The translations under genes were made by a program, and so were the position numbers. The notes beneath the pieces are model-generated. The model worked only from the letters and a program-made list of their open reading frames with translations. It was not told the DNA's origin and searched no databases. A DNA stretch of 64,000 bases, from contig NZ_LIUT01000001.1 in NCBI RefSeq assembly GCF_001277345.1, forward strand, positions 2,506,203-2,570,202, given 5' to 3'. Of this stretch, positions 9,359 through 17,190 are shown in pieces. The stretch comes from Paenibacillus solani. GTDB taxonomy: Bacteria; Bacillota; Bacilli; Paenibacillales; Paenibacillaceae. Every line of letters begins with the position of its first letter. Position 1 is the stretch's first letter.

Positions 9359-10645
9359 TCAGCTCCCAATAGACTGAGCAATAAGCTCGACCGCTTCTTG
9401 CAGAGTGATGGTAAGCACCGTGCCGTCGGTCATTCTCTTCAGTCGCACCAATCCAGCTGCCGCTTCATCTTCGCCGATCAGGATGGCATATGGAATGCCT
9501 TCAGCTGAAACGGAAGCCAGTGATTTTTTCAATTTGCGCTGATTGCTCGCCAGTCTTGTACGTATTCCCCGGTTTCTGAGCTCTGCTGCTGCCAGCAAGC
9601 CTTCAGGGATGCTCTCCCCAATCGGGATAATCACAGCAAGCGGCTTACTTGACTCAAACGGATGGTTTCGGATCATTTCCATAATAGATTCCATGCCAAA
9701 CGAAAGCCCAACTGTTGGATAAACCATATCATCACGTCTAACGAGCTGCCCGATGATTGCATCATATCTCCCGCCTCCGCCCAAGCTTGAACGGAACCCG
9801 CTTGTAGCATCAAAGATTTCATAGACGGTTCCCGTATAGAAAGACAAACCTCGAGAAAGAAACGGATCAAACACGCAGACGCTCTGCAGCCCCACACGCC
9901 GGATCATTTCCTGTAAAACTAAAACTTCTTGTGCACCCTGCTCCTGTTCAATACCATATTTTCTAGAAATCCCTTCGTACGTTGGCTCGCTCAGATCAAC
10001 AAAGTCCAGAACTTGTTGACAAATGTCCTGGGCGAGTGCCTTATTTGCAAGCTCTTGTCCTACCCCTTCCCTTCCGATCTTATCCAGTTTATCGAGTGTC
10101 AGCATTACGGATGGTTTCATATCGACTGGTACACCTATTGCTCCTAAGACTTCACCCAGAAAGCTTCGATTATTCCATCTGAGAATGATGGGTATATCAA
10201 GTCTTTGGAAAACCTCTGCTGCAAGCTGCATTAGTTCTACCTCTGCTTCAGGACCCGCCACCCCAACTACATCCACATCGCATTGGAGGAACTCTCGCAA
10301 CCTGCCCCGTTTAACGGGGCCATCCCGGAATACCTTCCCCATCTCATAACGCCTAAACGGCTGAGAAAGTCCAGGATTAAGAGCAACCACCTTGGCAAAG
10401 GGGATCGTTAGATCATATCGCAGCCCCAGACGTCGTGCACCCTGGTCCGTCAGCTGATACATTTCCTTCAGAATCTCTTCGCCACCTGCATATTTGGAAG
10501 ACAATAACTCCGATTCATTCAGAATGGTTGACTCCATTTCCGTATAATCATAACATTCAAATACTTCGCGGAGCGTGGACTGCACCCTTCTCCGGACGGC
10601 CTGTTCCTGTCCAACATAATCATACGTTCCTTTAACATTCTGCAT
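9359..10645 (-). CDS. hisS: Divergent histidyl-tRNA synthetase-like protein
   Basis: 428 residues: class II synthetase core plus a C-terminal anticodon-binding-like domain (about 335-425, starting LAVIIPIGES). Motif 2 is FRRYEMGKVFRDGPVKRGRLREF (about 97-119, written here as two parts FRRYEMGKVF and RDGPVKRGRLREF) and the histidine-specific loop is LSRGLSFYTGTVYE (263-276). Motif 3 reads GLSFGMESI, lacking the Arg of the usual G-ER signature, so this is an alternative HisRS type and possibly not the housekeeping enzyme. It is longer at the C-terminus than HisZ. AAAGGA lies ahead of the ATG. The leader encodes a His-rich peptide and a terminator. Confidence 0.83.
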   Translation of the reverse strand: MQNVKGTYDYVGQEQAVRRRVQSTLREVFECYDYTEMESTILNESELLSSKYAGGEEILKEMYQLTDQGARRLGLRYDLTIPFAKVVALNPGLSQPFRRYEMGKVFRDGPVKRGRLREFLQCDVDVVGVAGPEAEVELMQLAAEVFQRLDIPIILRWNNRSFLGEVLGAIGVPVDMKPSVMLTLDKLDKIGREGVGQELANKALAQDICQQVLDFVDLSEPTYEGISRKYGIEQEQGAQEVLVLQEMIRRVGLQSVCVFDPFLSRGLSFYTGTVYEIFDATSGFRSSLGGGGRYDAIIGQLVRRDDMVYPTVGLSFGMESIMEMIRNHPFESSKPLAVIIPIGESIPEGLLAAAELRNRGIRTRLASNQRKLKKSLASVSAEGIPYAILIGEDEAAAGLVRLKRMTDGTVLTITLQEAVELIAQSIGS

Positions 10646-10674
10646 CGTTAATCATCCTTTCTTTCTGAGAAAAT

Positions 10675-10706
10675 AAAAAACGCGCCGGACCTCTTGGTCC
10701 CGCGCG
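10675..10706 (-). terminator. Leader terminator ahead of hisS
   Basis: On the minus strand, CGCGCGGGACC-aaga-GGTCCGGCGCG (one G-G mismatch) followed by TTTTTT (10675-10680), about 30 bases upstream of the hisS ATG. A strong intrinsic terminator in a 5' leader indicates attenuation. Confidence 0.88.
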
Positions 10707-10719
10707 CTTTTATATGCGG

Positions 10720-10780
10720 CAGGGAGGCCAACGCGAACAGCGTTAGCCCGCCCTGTAGATTTACAGGAGTGCTAACGCTG
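10720..10780 (-). promoter_or_regulatory. Two mutually exclusive leader hairpins (attenuator)
   Basis: On the minus strand, CAGCGTTAGC (10771-10780) can pair over 10 bp with GCTAACGCTG (10738-10747), enclosing a small CCTGTA/TACAGG hairpin. The same GGCTAACGC segment can instead pair with GCGTTGGCC, extended by CAGGG/CCCTG (10720-10755). The pairings exclude each other, as in amino-acid attenuators. The first arm overlaps the last codons of the leader peptide. Confidence 0.75.
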
Positions 10781-10819
10781 CTTGTGATGATGAAGTTGAT
10801 TAAGTTTGATGTTTACCAT
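10772..10819 (-). CDS. Candidate histidine leader peptide (15 aa)
   Basis: A 15-codon frame, MVNIKLNQLHHHKQR then TAG, with three consecutive His codons (CAT CAT CAC). AAGGGG lies 8 bases ahead of the ATG, a textbook ribosome site. A promoter lies just upstream (10859-10887) and hisS is the next gene after two competing hairpins and a terminator. This is the classic layout of ribosome-stalling his attenuators. No T-box sequence (AGGGTGGNACCGCG) was found, although that is the usual device for hisS in Firmicutes. Translation is inferred. Confidence 0.75.
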   Translation of the reverse strand: MVNIKLNQLHHHKQR

Positions 10820-10821
10820 GA

Positions 10822-10864
10822 TATAATCCCCTTCACTTTCAGCTAATGATTTACGGGGATTATA
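10822..10864. repeat. Inverted repeat spanning hisS promoter and leader ribosome site
   Basis: TATAATCCCC (10822-10831) and GGGGATTATA (10855-10864) are perfect 10-bp inverted arms separated by 23 bases. One arm contains the promoter -10 box, the other the leader peptide's Shine-Dalgarno. The outer arm lies before the predicted transcript start, so a DNA-level operator fits better than an RNA hairpin. Confidence 0.55.
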
Positions 10865-10887
10865 CCGGAATCACTATTTATTTACAA
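10859..10887 (-). promoter_or_regulatory. hisS leader promoter
   Basis: TTGTAA (10882-10887), 17-bp spacer, TATAAT (10859-10864) on the minus strand; predicted start near 10851, 32 bases ahead of the leader ATG. Confidence 0.75.
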
Positions 10888-10923
10888 GTGCTATGATAGC
10901 AAAGTTATTGGGCCCTATCCTGC

Positions 10924-12987
10924 TTAGATGGCACGCGACCAATGGCGATGGGCGGCAATCGCTTCAATGAAGGCTTGTCCGAACGGTTTGAGATCCTCAC
11001 CCTCGGCTGCAATAACGATTCCATCACCGCTGGCGGAAGGCAGCAAGTTAACCCCTTCGGCTATGGCCGCAATCGGTTTGAAATGCTGATAAGCCTCCTT
11101 AATGAAGTCCAACACCTTCTGCTCGGTCAGAAGCTCCGATACGCTTAATGCACCGCCTGCTACCAGCACCGCATCGAAAAGTACGGAGTCCGCACCAAGA
11201 AGGGAATGTTGCACTTCCAATTCTCCACTTGTTCTGCCTTGAATGACGCCAAGCTTCACGCTGACTACTTCGGTGATGATCCCGGCTTGCTGCAGCTGAC
11301 TCAGCACAAACGGCAATTCGTCCGTGAATCCATTGCCTGCCAGCACGGCCACTTTACGGGTTAACGGCAGTTTCACGGTATTCATCATGCTAAGTGCCGG
11401 AGAGGATTCACTGGAAGCGGAACCGTGTGTTTGCGGAGGGATGGTGCCGAGGCCATCCGAAATCCGAGTCGCCAGATCACTGTCAACATTTGCGAACATA
11501 TCGACAACCTGCTGGCGAATTTCCTTTCGCTGCACTTTACCTAGCTCAAAGTGGAACGCAGAAACGATATGCTGCTTCTCAACCTCGGACATACTGTTCC
11601 AGAACAGGGCGGCTTGGCTGTAATGATCCTTGAAGCTGTCACTGCGGGCACGTATCTTACGACCTTCCACCTTCTCGGTATAATGCTCATAGCCGCCTTG
11701 CTCAGGTGGAACAGGCCTTGGAGTATTACCAGCAATGCCATTTTTATGGTAGCTGACAGGCCCCTTATTAATGGTCATACGGTGCATCCCATCCCGCTGG
11801 TTGTTATGAACGGGGGCAACCGGGCGGTTAATCGGAATTTCGTGGAAGTTCGGTCCACCAAGCCGGGACAGCTGCGTATCAGTATAAGAGAACAGGCGTC
11901 CTTGTAGCAGAGGATCATTCGTAAAATCGATCCCCGGTACGACATGTCCGGGATGGAAGGCAATTTGTTCAGTCTCGGCGAAGAAATTCTCCGTGTTGCG
12001 GTTGAGTGTCATTTTGCCGATAATTTTCACCGGGATGATCTCTTCCGGCCAGATCTTGGTCGGATCAAGAATATCAAAGTCAAAACTGAACTCATCCTCC
12101 TCCGGGATCATCTGAACGCCAAACTCAAACTCAGGATAATTCCCTGATTCGATGGCATCCCATAAATCCCGCCGGTTAAAGTCGGGGTCCTTCCCAGCCA
12201 GCTTCTGCGTTTCATCCCATACAAGCGAATGCGTACCCAGCACCGGCTTCCAATGGAATTTCACGAAATGCGCCCTCCCTTCCTCATTCACAAAACGGAA
12301 AGTATGCACGCCGAATCCTTCCATCATTCGGAAGCTTCGCGGGAGCGAACGGTCGGACATCGCCCACATGATCATATGTGCGCTTTCTGTATTGTTAACA
12401 ACGAAATCCCATAATGTGTCGTGAGCGGTTTGGGCCTGCGGAATCTCGTTATGAGGCTCGGGCTTTACAGCATGAATGAAATCGGGAAATTTCATGGCAT
12501 CCTGAATAAAAAAGACCGGCATGTTGTTGCCTACGAGATCATAGTTGCCTTCCTCGGTATAAAATTTGGTTGCAAAACCGCGAACGTCACGAACCGTATC
12601 GGCAGATCCTCTCGATCCTGCCACGGTGGAGAACCGGACAAACACCGGCGTTACTACGGAAGGGTCCTCCAGGAATTTGGCTTTTGTATAAGCTTTCATC
12701 GATTCATATAACTCAAAATAGCCATGCGCGCCAAAACCACGGGCATGTACGATGCGTTCGGGGATTCGCTCATGGTCGAAATGCGTCATTTTCTCTCTGA
12801 AATGAAAGTCCTCCATTAAGGTCGGACCGCGTTCGCCAACCTTTAATGAATGTTCATCTTCAGAGACGTTCAATCCCTGATTGGTTGTCAGATTCTTACC
12901 GTCATTGTCTACCGTAAATTGCTCCAGCTGTTGGTCCTTGCTTGTCTTGTTCTGACTGTTGTTAGCATTCGAATTGGAATTGTCCAT
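10924..12987 (-). CDS. katE: Large-subunit (HPII/KatE-type) catalase
   Basis: About 687 residues, the size of clade 2 large catalases. The catalytic His lies in RIPERIVHARGFGAHG (about residue 81), the proximal haem Tyr in GRLFSYTDTQLSRLGG (about 367), and a C-terminal flavodoxin/DJ-1-like domain occupies about 545-687 (KVAVLAGNGFTDELP). It converts hydrogen peroxide to water and oxygen in the cytoplasm. AGGAGG lies 9 bases ahead of the ATG at 12987; the frame's earlier ATG at 13041 has none. A GGGTAA element (13078-13083, minus strand) resembles a SigB -10, but no clear SigB -35 was found. katX is a possible alternative name. Confidence 0.93.
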   Translation of the reverse strand: MDNSNSNANNSQNKTSKDQQLEQFTVDNDGKNLTTNQGLNVSEDEHSLKVGERGPTLMEDFHFREKMTHFDHERIPERIVHARGFGAHGYFELYESMKAYTKAKFLEDPSVVTPVFVRFSTVAGSRGSADTVRDVRGFATKFYTEEGNYDLVGNNMPVFFIQDAMKFPDFIHAVKPEPHNEIPQAQTAHDTLWDFVVNNTESAHMIMWAMSDRSLPRSFRMMEGFGVHTFRFVNEEGRAHFVKFHWKPVLGTHSLVWDETQKLAGKDPDFNRRDLWDAIESGNYPEFEFGVQMIPEEDEFSFDFDILDPTKIWPEEIIPVKIIGKMTLNRNTENFFAETEQIAFHPGHVVPGIDFTNDPLLQGRLFSYTDTQLSRLGGPNFHEIPINRPVAPVHNNQRDGMHRMTINKGPVSYHKNGIAGNTPRPVPPEQGGYEHYTEKVEGRKIRARSDSFKDHYSQAALFWNSMSEVEKQHIVSAFHFELGKVQRKEIRQQVVDMFANVDSDLATRISDGLGTIPPQTHGSASSESSPALSMMNTVKLPLTRKVAVLAGNGFTDELPFVLSQLQQAGIITEVVSVKLGVIQGRTSGELEVQHSLLGADSVLFDAVLVAGGALSVSELLTEQKVLDFIKEAYQHFKPIAAIAEGVNLLPSASGDGIVIAAEGEDLKPFGQAFIEAIAAHRHWSRAI

Positions 12988-13284
12988 GGTCGGGAACCTC
13001 CTGGTATGTAGTAGATAACTAACTGACGAGTGTGTTCTCACGGCAACAGAATCCGCTTTCGCGAACCCGAAAATTAATTACCCTGCAAAATGGAATACGA
13101 ATCCAGATTTAGGATTCCTTCACGAAATGCTCATCATTCCAGAATCTTTGTTATGATAATACGAAGATTTAATAGCCATGGCCCTTTACCTTCTCTAATT
13201 TGACGTTCTAATATATGATATAAATATATATTACATAAGTCTTACTACTAACAAGCTGACAACGACGAAAGATGTGGTGATCGA

Positions 13285-14067
13285 ATGAGTAACCCGGCAA
13301 ACAGCCTGGATGTAAACCAGTATCTTGATCGGATCGGATACACGGGACCTATCGTTAACAGCGCTTATATGCTCGCCAGATTGCAAGAACAGCATGTGCA
13401 TACCGTGCCGTATGAGAATCTTGATATTCTTAATCAAATCCCCTTATCCCTGGACATTTCTGATCTGTACGATAAAATTGTAAACCGTCACCGCGGTGGT
13501 TATTGCTTTGAGCTCAATGCGCTGTTTGGCTGGCTGCTCCAGGAATTAGGGTATAAGGTCACACACTACTTCGGACGCTTCTGGAGAGATGAAACTCATA
13601 CGCCAGCTAAGCGGCGGCATCATATACTTCAGGTGGATATCGACGGTCAACGATTTATTACCGATGTTGGAGTTGGTGGAGCCGGGCCCAGGCAGCCACT
13701 GGAGCTGGTTGATGGTCTGGAGCAAACACAAGGGGATGAAACCTACCGATTCACTCATACCGAAGCGTATGGCTGGATGTTGGAGGAATGGAAAAAAGAG
13801 GCCTGGGATCCCGTCTTCTCATTTACGGAGGAACCAAACCTACCCCAGGATTTCATTACCACCTCTTATTGGTGTGAGCATGCTCCCGATTCACCATTCA
13901 ACAAAACAGCACGGATCTCCATCCGCACGGCAGAAGGCAGAAACACCGTGGATGATCGAGAGTTCAGAATCTACAAAACGAACGATGTGTACACCTTTGT
14001 ACCAGGGAATGAACAGGAATATGCCGCTGCGCTTTCTGCTTACTTCGGGATTAACGTCACATCGTAA
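13285..14067 (+). CDS. nat: Arylamine N-acetyltransferase
   Basis: 260 residues, the usual bacterial NAT length. The catalytic triad is visible: Cys in HRGGYCFELNALFGW (about 74), His in RRHHILQVD (about 111) and Asp in ITDVGVGGAGPRQP (about 127). It transfers acetyl from acetyl-CoA to arylamines and hydrazines in the cytoplasm. GGTGAT precedes the ATG. It is divergent from katE and convergent with guaD, separated from the latter by a bidirectional terminator. Confidence 0.95.
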   Translation: MSNPANSLDVNQYLDRIGYTGPIVNSAYMLARLQEQHVHTVPYENLDILNQIPLSLDISDLYDKIVNRHRGGYCFELNALFGWLLQELGYKVTHYFGRFWRDETHTPAKRRHHILQVDIDGQRFITDVGVGGAGPRQPLELVDGLEQTQGDETYRFTHTEAYGWMLEEWKKEAWDPVFSFTEEPNLPQDFITTSYWCEHAPDSPFNKTARISIRTAEGRNTVDDREFRIYKTNDVYTFVPGNEQEYAAALSAYFGINVTS

Positions 14068-14085
14068 TACCAAATATAATTCAAA

Positions 14086-14123
14086 AAACCGGGCTTCATG
14101 TACAGGGAGCCCGGTTTGTTTTT
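14086..14123. terminator. Bidirectional terminator
   Basis: AAACCGGGCT/AGCCCGGTTT (10 bp) with T- and A-rich flanks, between the convergent nat and guaD genes. Confidence 0.88.
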
Positions 14124-14126
14124 ATC

Positions 14127-14606
14127 TTAATATTCTATTTTACGCTCTGCAGCACTCCAAGCTTGAAATGGCAGAAGATAGTCAGCAATCTGAAGCTGTT
14201 TCATGGAGATGGAGCGCTGATCCATCGGCTTTGCGATTTCATCGTATATGAATTGATCATCAAATCCGACTTTCGCAGCATCCTTTTTCGTACTTGCATA
14301 ATAAACCGCATCAGGTCTGGACCAGTAGATGGCCCCCAAACACATCGGGCAAGGTTCACAGCTAGTATAAATGATGCAGCCAGTTAATTGGAAATCGTTC
14401 AGATGTTGGCATGCTTCTCTAATGGCCAGGATCTCGGCGTGAGCTGAAGGGTCATTTAGTACTGTAACCTGATTCCTCCCCCTTCCGATCACCTGCCCAT
14501 CCTTTACTACAACAGCTCCAAAAGGCCCGCCCTCCACGTTTTGAACGTTCCGATGGGCTTCTGCGATCGCTTGCTGCATCCATTGCTCATGTTGATGTTC
14601 GCTCAC
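14127..14606 (-). CDS. guaD: Guanine deaminase
   Basis: 159 residues, cytidine-deaminase fold. Zinc ligands and catalytic Glu are in DPSAHAEILAIR (His56, Glu58) and TSCEPCPMCLGAIYW (Cys86, Cys89). The C-terminal GFDDQFIYDEIAKP and LLPFQAW closely follow B. subtilis GuaD, which converts guanine to xanthine. The start is a GTG at 14606 with AGGAGGG about 11 bases upstream. With pbuE and purT elsewhere in the window it adds to a purine theme, but no co-regulation is visible. Confidence 0.88.
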   Translation of the reverse strand: MSEHQHEQWMQQAIAEAHRNVQNVEGGPFGAVVVKDGQVIGRGRNQVTVLNDPSAHAEILAIREACQHLNDFQLTGCIIYTSCEPCPMCLGAIYWSRPDAVYYASTKKDAAKVGFDDQFIYDEIAKPMDQRSISMKQLQIADYLLPFQAWSAAERKIEY

Positions 14607-14733
14607 TATGTACAGCTCCCTCCTATTGTTCTTACCGCTCCCGGTGGCCTATCCACTTCTGTTTTACTTCTATGGGCACGGCTCGCTTCTATCATAGCAT
14701 AACTCCTGGCACACCTTGCATGGTAAAAAGAGA

Positions 14734-14762
14734 TTGACGAAATGTATACATATGTATACAAT
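14734..14762 (+). promoter_or_regulatory. Promoter with an 18-bp palindrome in the spacer
   Basis: TTGACG (14734-14739), 17-bp spacer, TACAAT (14757-14762). The perfect palindrome TGTATACATATGTATACA (14743-14760) fills the spacer and runs into the -10 box. It drives the 14817 gene and probably the ABC exporter. Confidence 0.8.
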
Positions 14763-14772
14763 AATCAGTAAA

Positions 14773-14790
14773 AGTATACATATGTATACA
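14773..14790 (+). promoter_or_regulatory. Second copy of the palindromic operator
   Basis: GTATACATATGTATAC (14774-14789) repeats the core of the first palindrome around the expected transcription start. The two centres are exactly 30 bp apart, about three helical turns, so two repressor dimers would sit on the same DNA face. Confidence 0.7.
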
Positions 14791-14816
14791 AAAGAAGGAT
14801 CAGGAGGCTGAGGATA

Positions 14817-15167
14817 TTGCGTGAAGAACGAGGAACTTCGAATAGATCTGACCAGGAACGTTTTGAGCACCGCGAGCGGGATCAGCACCGTCGTGGTGGA
14901 GGCAGACATGGAAAACGCCGTGAGGAGGGCCACGGCGGCAGAGAAGGCACTAAGCTGGCACAGACGTTTCGCCGTGGACGCGCACTGTCTTTTTTGGACC
15001 AACTTATTGTGAAACGGGATACCTTGAAGAAACAAGTCAATGACCCGGATTATCAAGCCATAAGAGAAGTGGTCAGCGGGGAACTGAAAGCGGTGGATCA
15101 GATCATACAGGAGTACATTCAAGCTTTTGAGTTGTATGATACAAAGCTGTCAGAGGATGACCAATAA
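14817..15167 (+). CDS. Basic, His/Arg-rich small protein of unknown function
   Basis: 116 residues starting at TTG, chosen because AGGAGG lies 9 bases upstream. Residues 1-50 are rich in Arg, His, Gly and Glu with little predicted order (RERDQHRRGGGRHGKRREEG). Residues about 51-116 should be helical and amphipathic (SFLDQLIVKRDTLKKQ, then VSGELKAVDQIIQEYIQAFE). I do not recognise the family. It is the first gene behind the double-palindrome promoter and is followed 69 bases later by an ABC exporter, so it may be the local regulator or an accessory to the exporter. The longest opposite-strand frame here (14670-15122) is a shadow. Confidence 0.72.
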   Translation: MREERGTSNRSDQERFEHRERDQHRRGGGRHGKRREEGHGGREGTKLAQTFRRGRALSFLDQLIVKRDTLKKQVNDPDYQAIREVVSGELKAVDQIIQEYIQAFELYDTKLSEDDQ

Positions 15168-15236
15168 TGGTTATCGACCTAGACTTTGGAACGAACAAAT
15201 AACTTGTCAACGATAGGACTTGGAGTGTGATTATTT

Positions 15237-16943
15237 TTGATTAGAAGATTTTTTTCGTATTATCGACCCTATAAGGGGTTATTTATTCTGGATTTCACCT
15301 GCGCGGTGATTGCCGGTCTTCTGGAACTGGCTTTCCCGCTGGCCGTCAGTAAATTTATTGATGATCTGCTGCCAAGCCAGGATTGGCCGCTCATTCTGAT
15401 TGCTTGTCTTGTGCTGCTCTTCATCTATGCGTTGAATACCGCGCTGCAATATGTCGTGACTTACTGGGGGCATATGCTGGGGATCAATATCGAGACCGAC
15501 TTGCGGGAGAACATGTTCTCTCACATTCAGAAGTTATCCTTCCGCTTCTTCGATAACAACAAAACCGGTCATCTCATGGGCCGCATCACGAATGATTTGA
15601 ATGATGTGGGAGAGGTTGCCCACCACGGACCCGAAGACGTATTTATCGCCGTGATGACGCTGCTTGGTTCGTTTTCATTAATGGCATACATCAACCTTGA
15701 GCTTGCACTGCTGACCTTCATCATCGTGCCTTTAATGGCATGGCTGATCATTAAATTCGGTGGCAGAATGACCACAACCTATCGGCAGCTGTTCCGTAAT
15801 GTCGGTAACTTCAACGCACGGATCGAAGACAATGTGGGTGGTATCCGTGTGGTTCAATCATTCGCTAATGAAGAGCATGAAAAGGCGCTTTTTCAGGAAG
15901 AGAATAAGCAATTTCGAGCTACTAAGCTGATGGCTTATAAAACGATGGCAAAAAGCATCTCCGTCAGCTACATGCTGATGCGTTTAATTACGGTATTTGT
16001 CATGATTAGCGGTGCCTGGTTCTTCCTGCAAGGCAAGATCGAGATCGGAGAATTCATGGCCTTCCTGCTGCTCTCCAACATTTTCTTCCGTCCGATTGAG
16101 AAGATCAACGCTGTTATTGAGAGCTATCCCAAAGGTATTGCTGGTTTCAAACGCTACCTGGAGATTATGGATACCGAGCCAGAGATAGCCGACGTGCCTG
16201 ATGCCGTTTCCCTATCCTCGGTACGGGGAGATATTCGCTTTGAGGGCGTTTCTTTCGGGTATGAGCCATCTCGGACGATACTGAATAACATCCAGCTCTC
16301 GATCCGTGCAGGGGAAACGGTCGCATTCGTCGGTCCTTCCGGTGCGGGCAAGACAACCATCTGCAGCCTTCTTCCCCGCTTCTATGATGTGGATGAGGGC
16401 AGGATTACGGTGGATGGAATCGATATTCGGAATATTAAATTACAGAACCTTCGCAAGCATATCGGAATCGTGCAGCAGGATGTATTCTTGTTCTCCGGTA
16501 CGATCCGCGACAACATCGCTTATGGCGATCTGCACGCAACGGACGATCAAATATGGGAAGCCGCACGCCGCGCATCCCTGGATGATCTGATTCGCAGTCT
16601 GCCTGATGGCATGGAGACGGTGATCGGAGAACGCGGAGTCAAGCTGTCAGGCGGACAGAAGCAGCGTTTGTCCATTGCGAGAATGTTCCTTAAAAATCCG
16701 CCGATTCTTATCCTGGATGAAGCCACTTCGGCATTGGATACAGAGACCGAAGCACAGATTCAGAAGTCCTTGGCTGAGCTATCGGTCGGCAGAACAACAC
16801 TTGTGATCGCTCACCGATTGACTACGATCCAGAACGCGGACCGCATTATAGTCATCCATCCCGAAGGCATTGCTGAGCAAGGCACGCATCAGGAATTGAT
16901 TCATTCCGGCGGCGCGTACAGCAGACTTCATCAAGTTCATTAA
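15237..16943 (+). CDS. ABC exporter, fused membrane and ATPase domains (YgaD-like)
   Basis: 568 residues: six-helix ABC membrane domain (about 1-300), then the ATPase with Walker A GPSGAGKTT (about 366-374), signature LSGGQKQRLSIAR (about 470) and Walker B ILILDEATSALD (about 490). A homodimeric or heterodimeric multidrug/lipid-type exporter; the N-terminus closely resembles B. subtilis YgaD as I recall it. The start is a TTG with GGAG about 11 bases upstream. It follows the unknown 116-residue gene, probably in one transcript, and ends at a strong terminator. Substrate unknown. Confidence 0.9.
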   Translation: MIRRFFSYYRPYKGLFILDFTCAVIAGLLELAFPLAVSKFIDDLLPSQDWPLILIACLVLLFIYALNTALQYVVTYWGHMLGINIETDLRENMFSHIQKLSFRFFDNNKTGHLMGRITNDLNDVGEVAHHGPEDVFIAVMTLLGSFSLMAYINLELALLTFIIVPLMAWLIIKFGGRMTTTYRQLFRNVGNFNARIEDNVGGIRVVQSFANEEHEKALFQEENKQFRATKLMAYKTMAKSISVSYMLMRLITVFVMISGAWFFLQGKIEIGEFMAFLLLSNIFFRPIEKINAVIESYPKGIAGFKRYLEIMDTEPEIADVPDAVSLSSVRGDIRFEGVSFGYEPSRTILNNIQLSIRAGETVAFVGPSGAGKTTICSLLPRFYDVDEGRITVDGIDIRNIKLQNLRKHIGIVQQDVFLFSGTIRDNIAYGDLHATDDQIWEAARRASLDDLIRSLPDGMETVIGERGVKLSGGQKQRLSIARMFLKNPPILILDEATSALDTETEAQIQKSLAELSVGRTTLVIAHRLTTIQNADRIIVIHPEGIAEQGTHQELIHSGGAYSRLHQVH

Positions 16944-17006
16944 CGAAGCACATGTAGGCGGTTATTACAGATATTCAACTGGATAAATGACCGTCATTCT
17001 CTTCAT

Positions 17007-17045
17007 AAAAGGATGGCTCCCAAGTGAGGGAGTCATCCTTTTTTT
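17007..17045 (+). terminator. Terminator of the exporter operon
   Basis: AAAAGGATGGCTCCC-aagt-GAGGGAGTCATCCTTTT followed by a T-run. Confidence 0.9.
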
Positions 17046-17111
17046 GTCGAGATCATATTTGGTTCATAACGGATATGCTGATTACTCAGTATTCCTACGG
17101 TAACTTTAAGC

Positions 17112-17131
17112 TTATTGTCCATGGATAATAA
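17112..17131. promoter_or_regulatory. 20-bp near-palindrome upstream of the small transporter
   Basis: TTATTGTCCA/TGGATAATAA is symmetric but for one position and lies 60 bases ahead of the gene at 17191; candidate operator. No clear promoter boxes were identified. Confidence 0.4.
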
Positions 17132-17190
17132 AGTTGTTACGAGGAAACATTAATGGCGTACTGCAATAACATTTATACAGGAGGACTTCT

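Noticed and set aside
10646..10860. T-box leader for hisS
   Set aside because: Searched for AGGGTGGNACCGCG and a specifier loop; absent. The region instead fits a leader-peptide attenuator.
13068..13083. SigB promoter for katE
   Set aside because: A GGGTAA box exists, but no GTTT-type -35 at the right distance was found.
14670..15122. 150-residue frame on the minus strand opposite the 14817 gene
   Set aside because: It runs across the double-palindrome promoter and has no ribosome site; the plus-strand frame has AGGAGG and sits in an operon.
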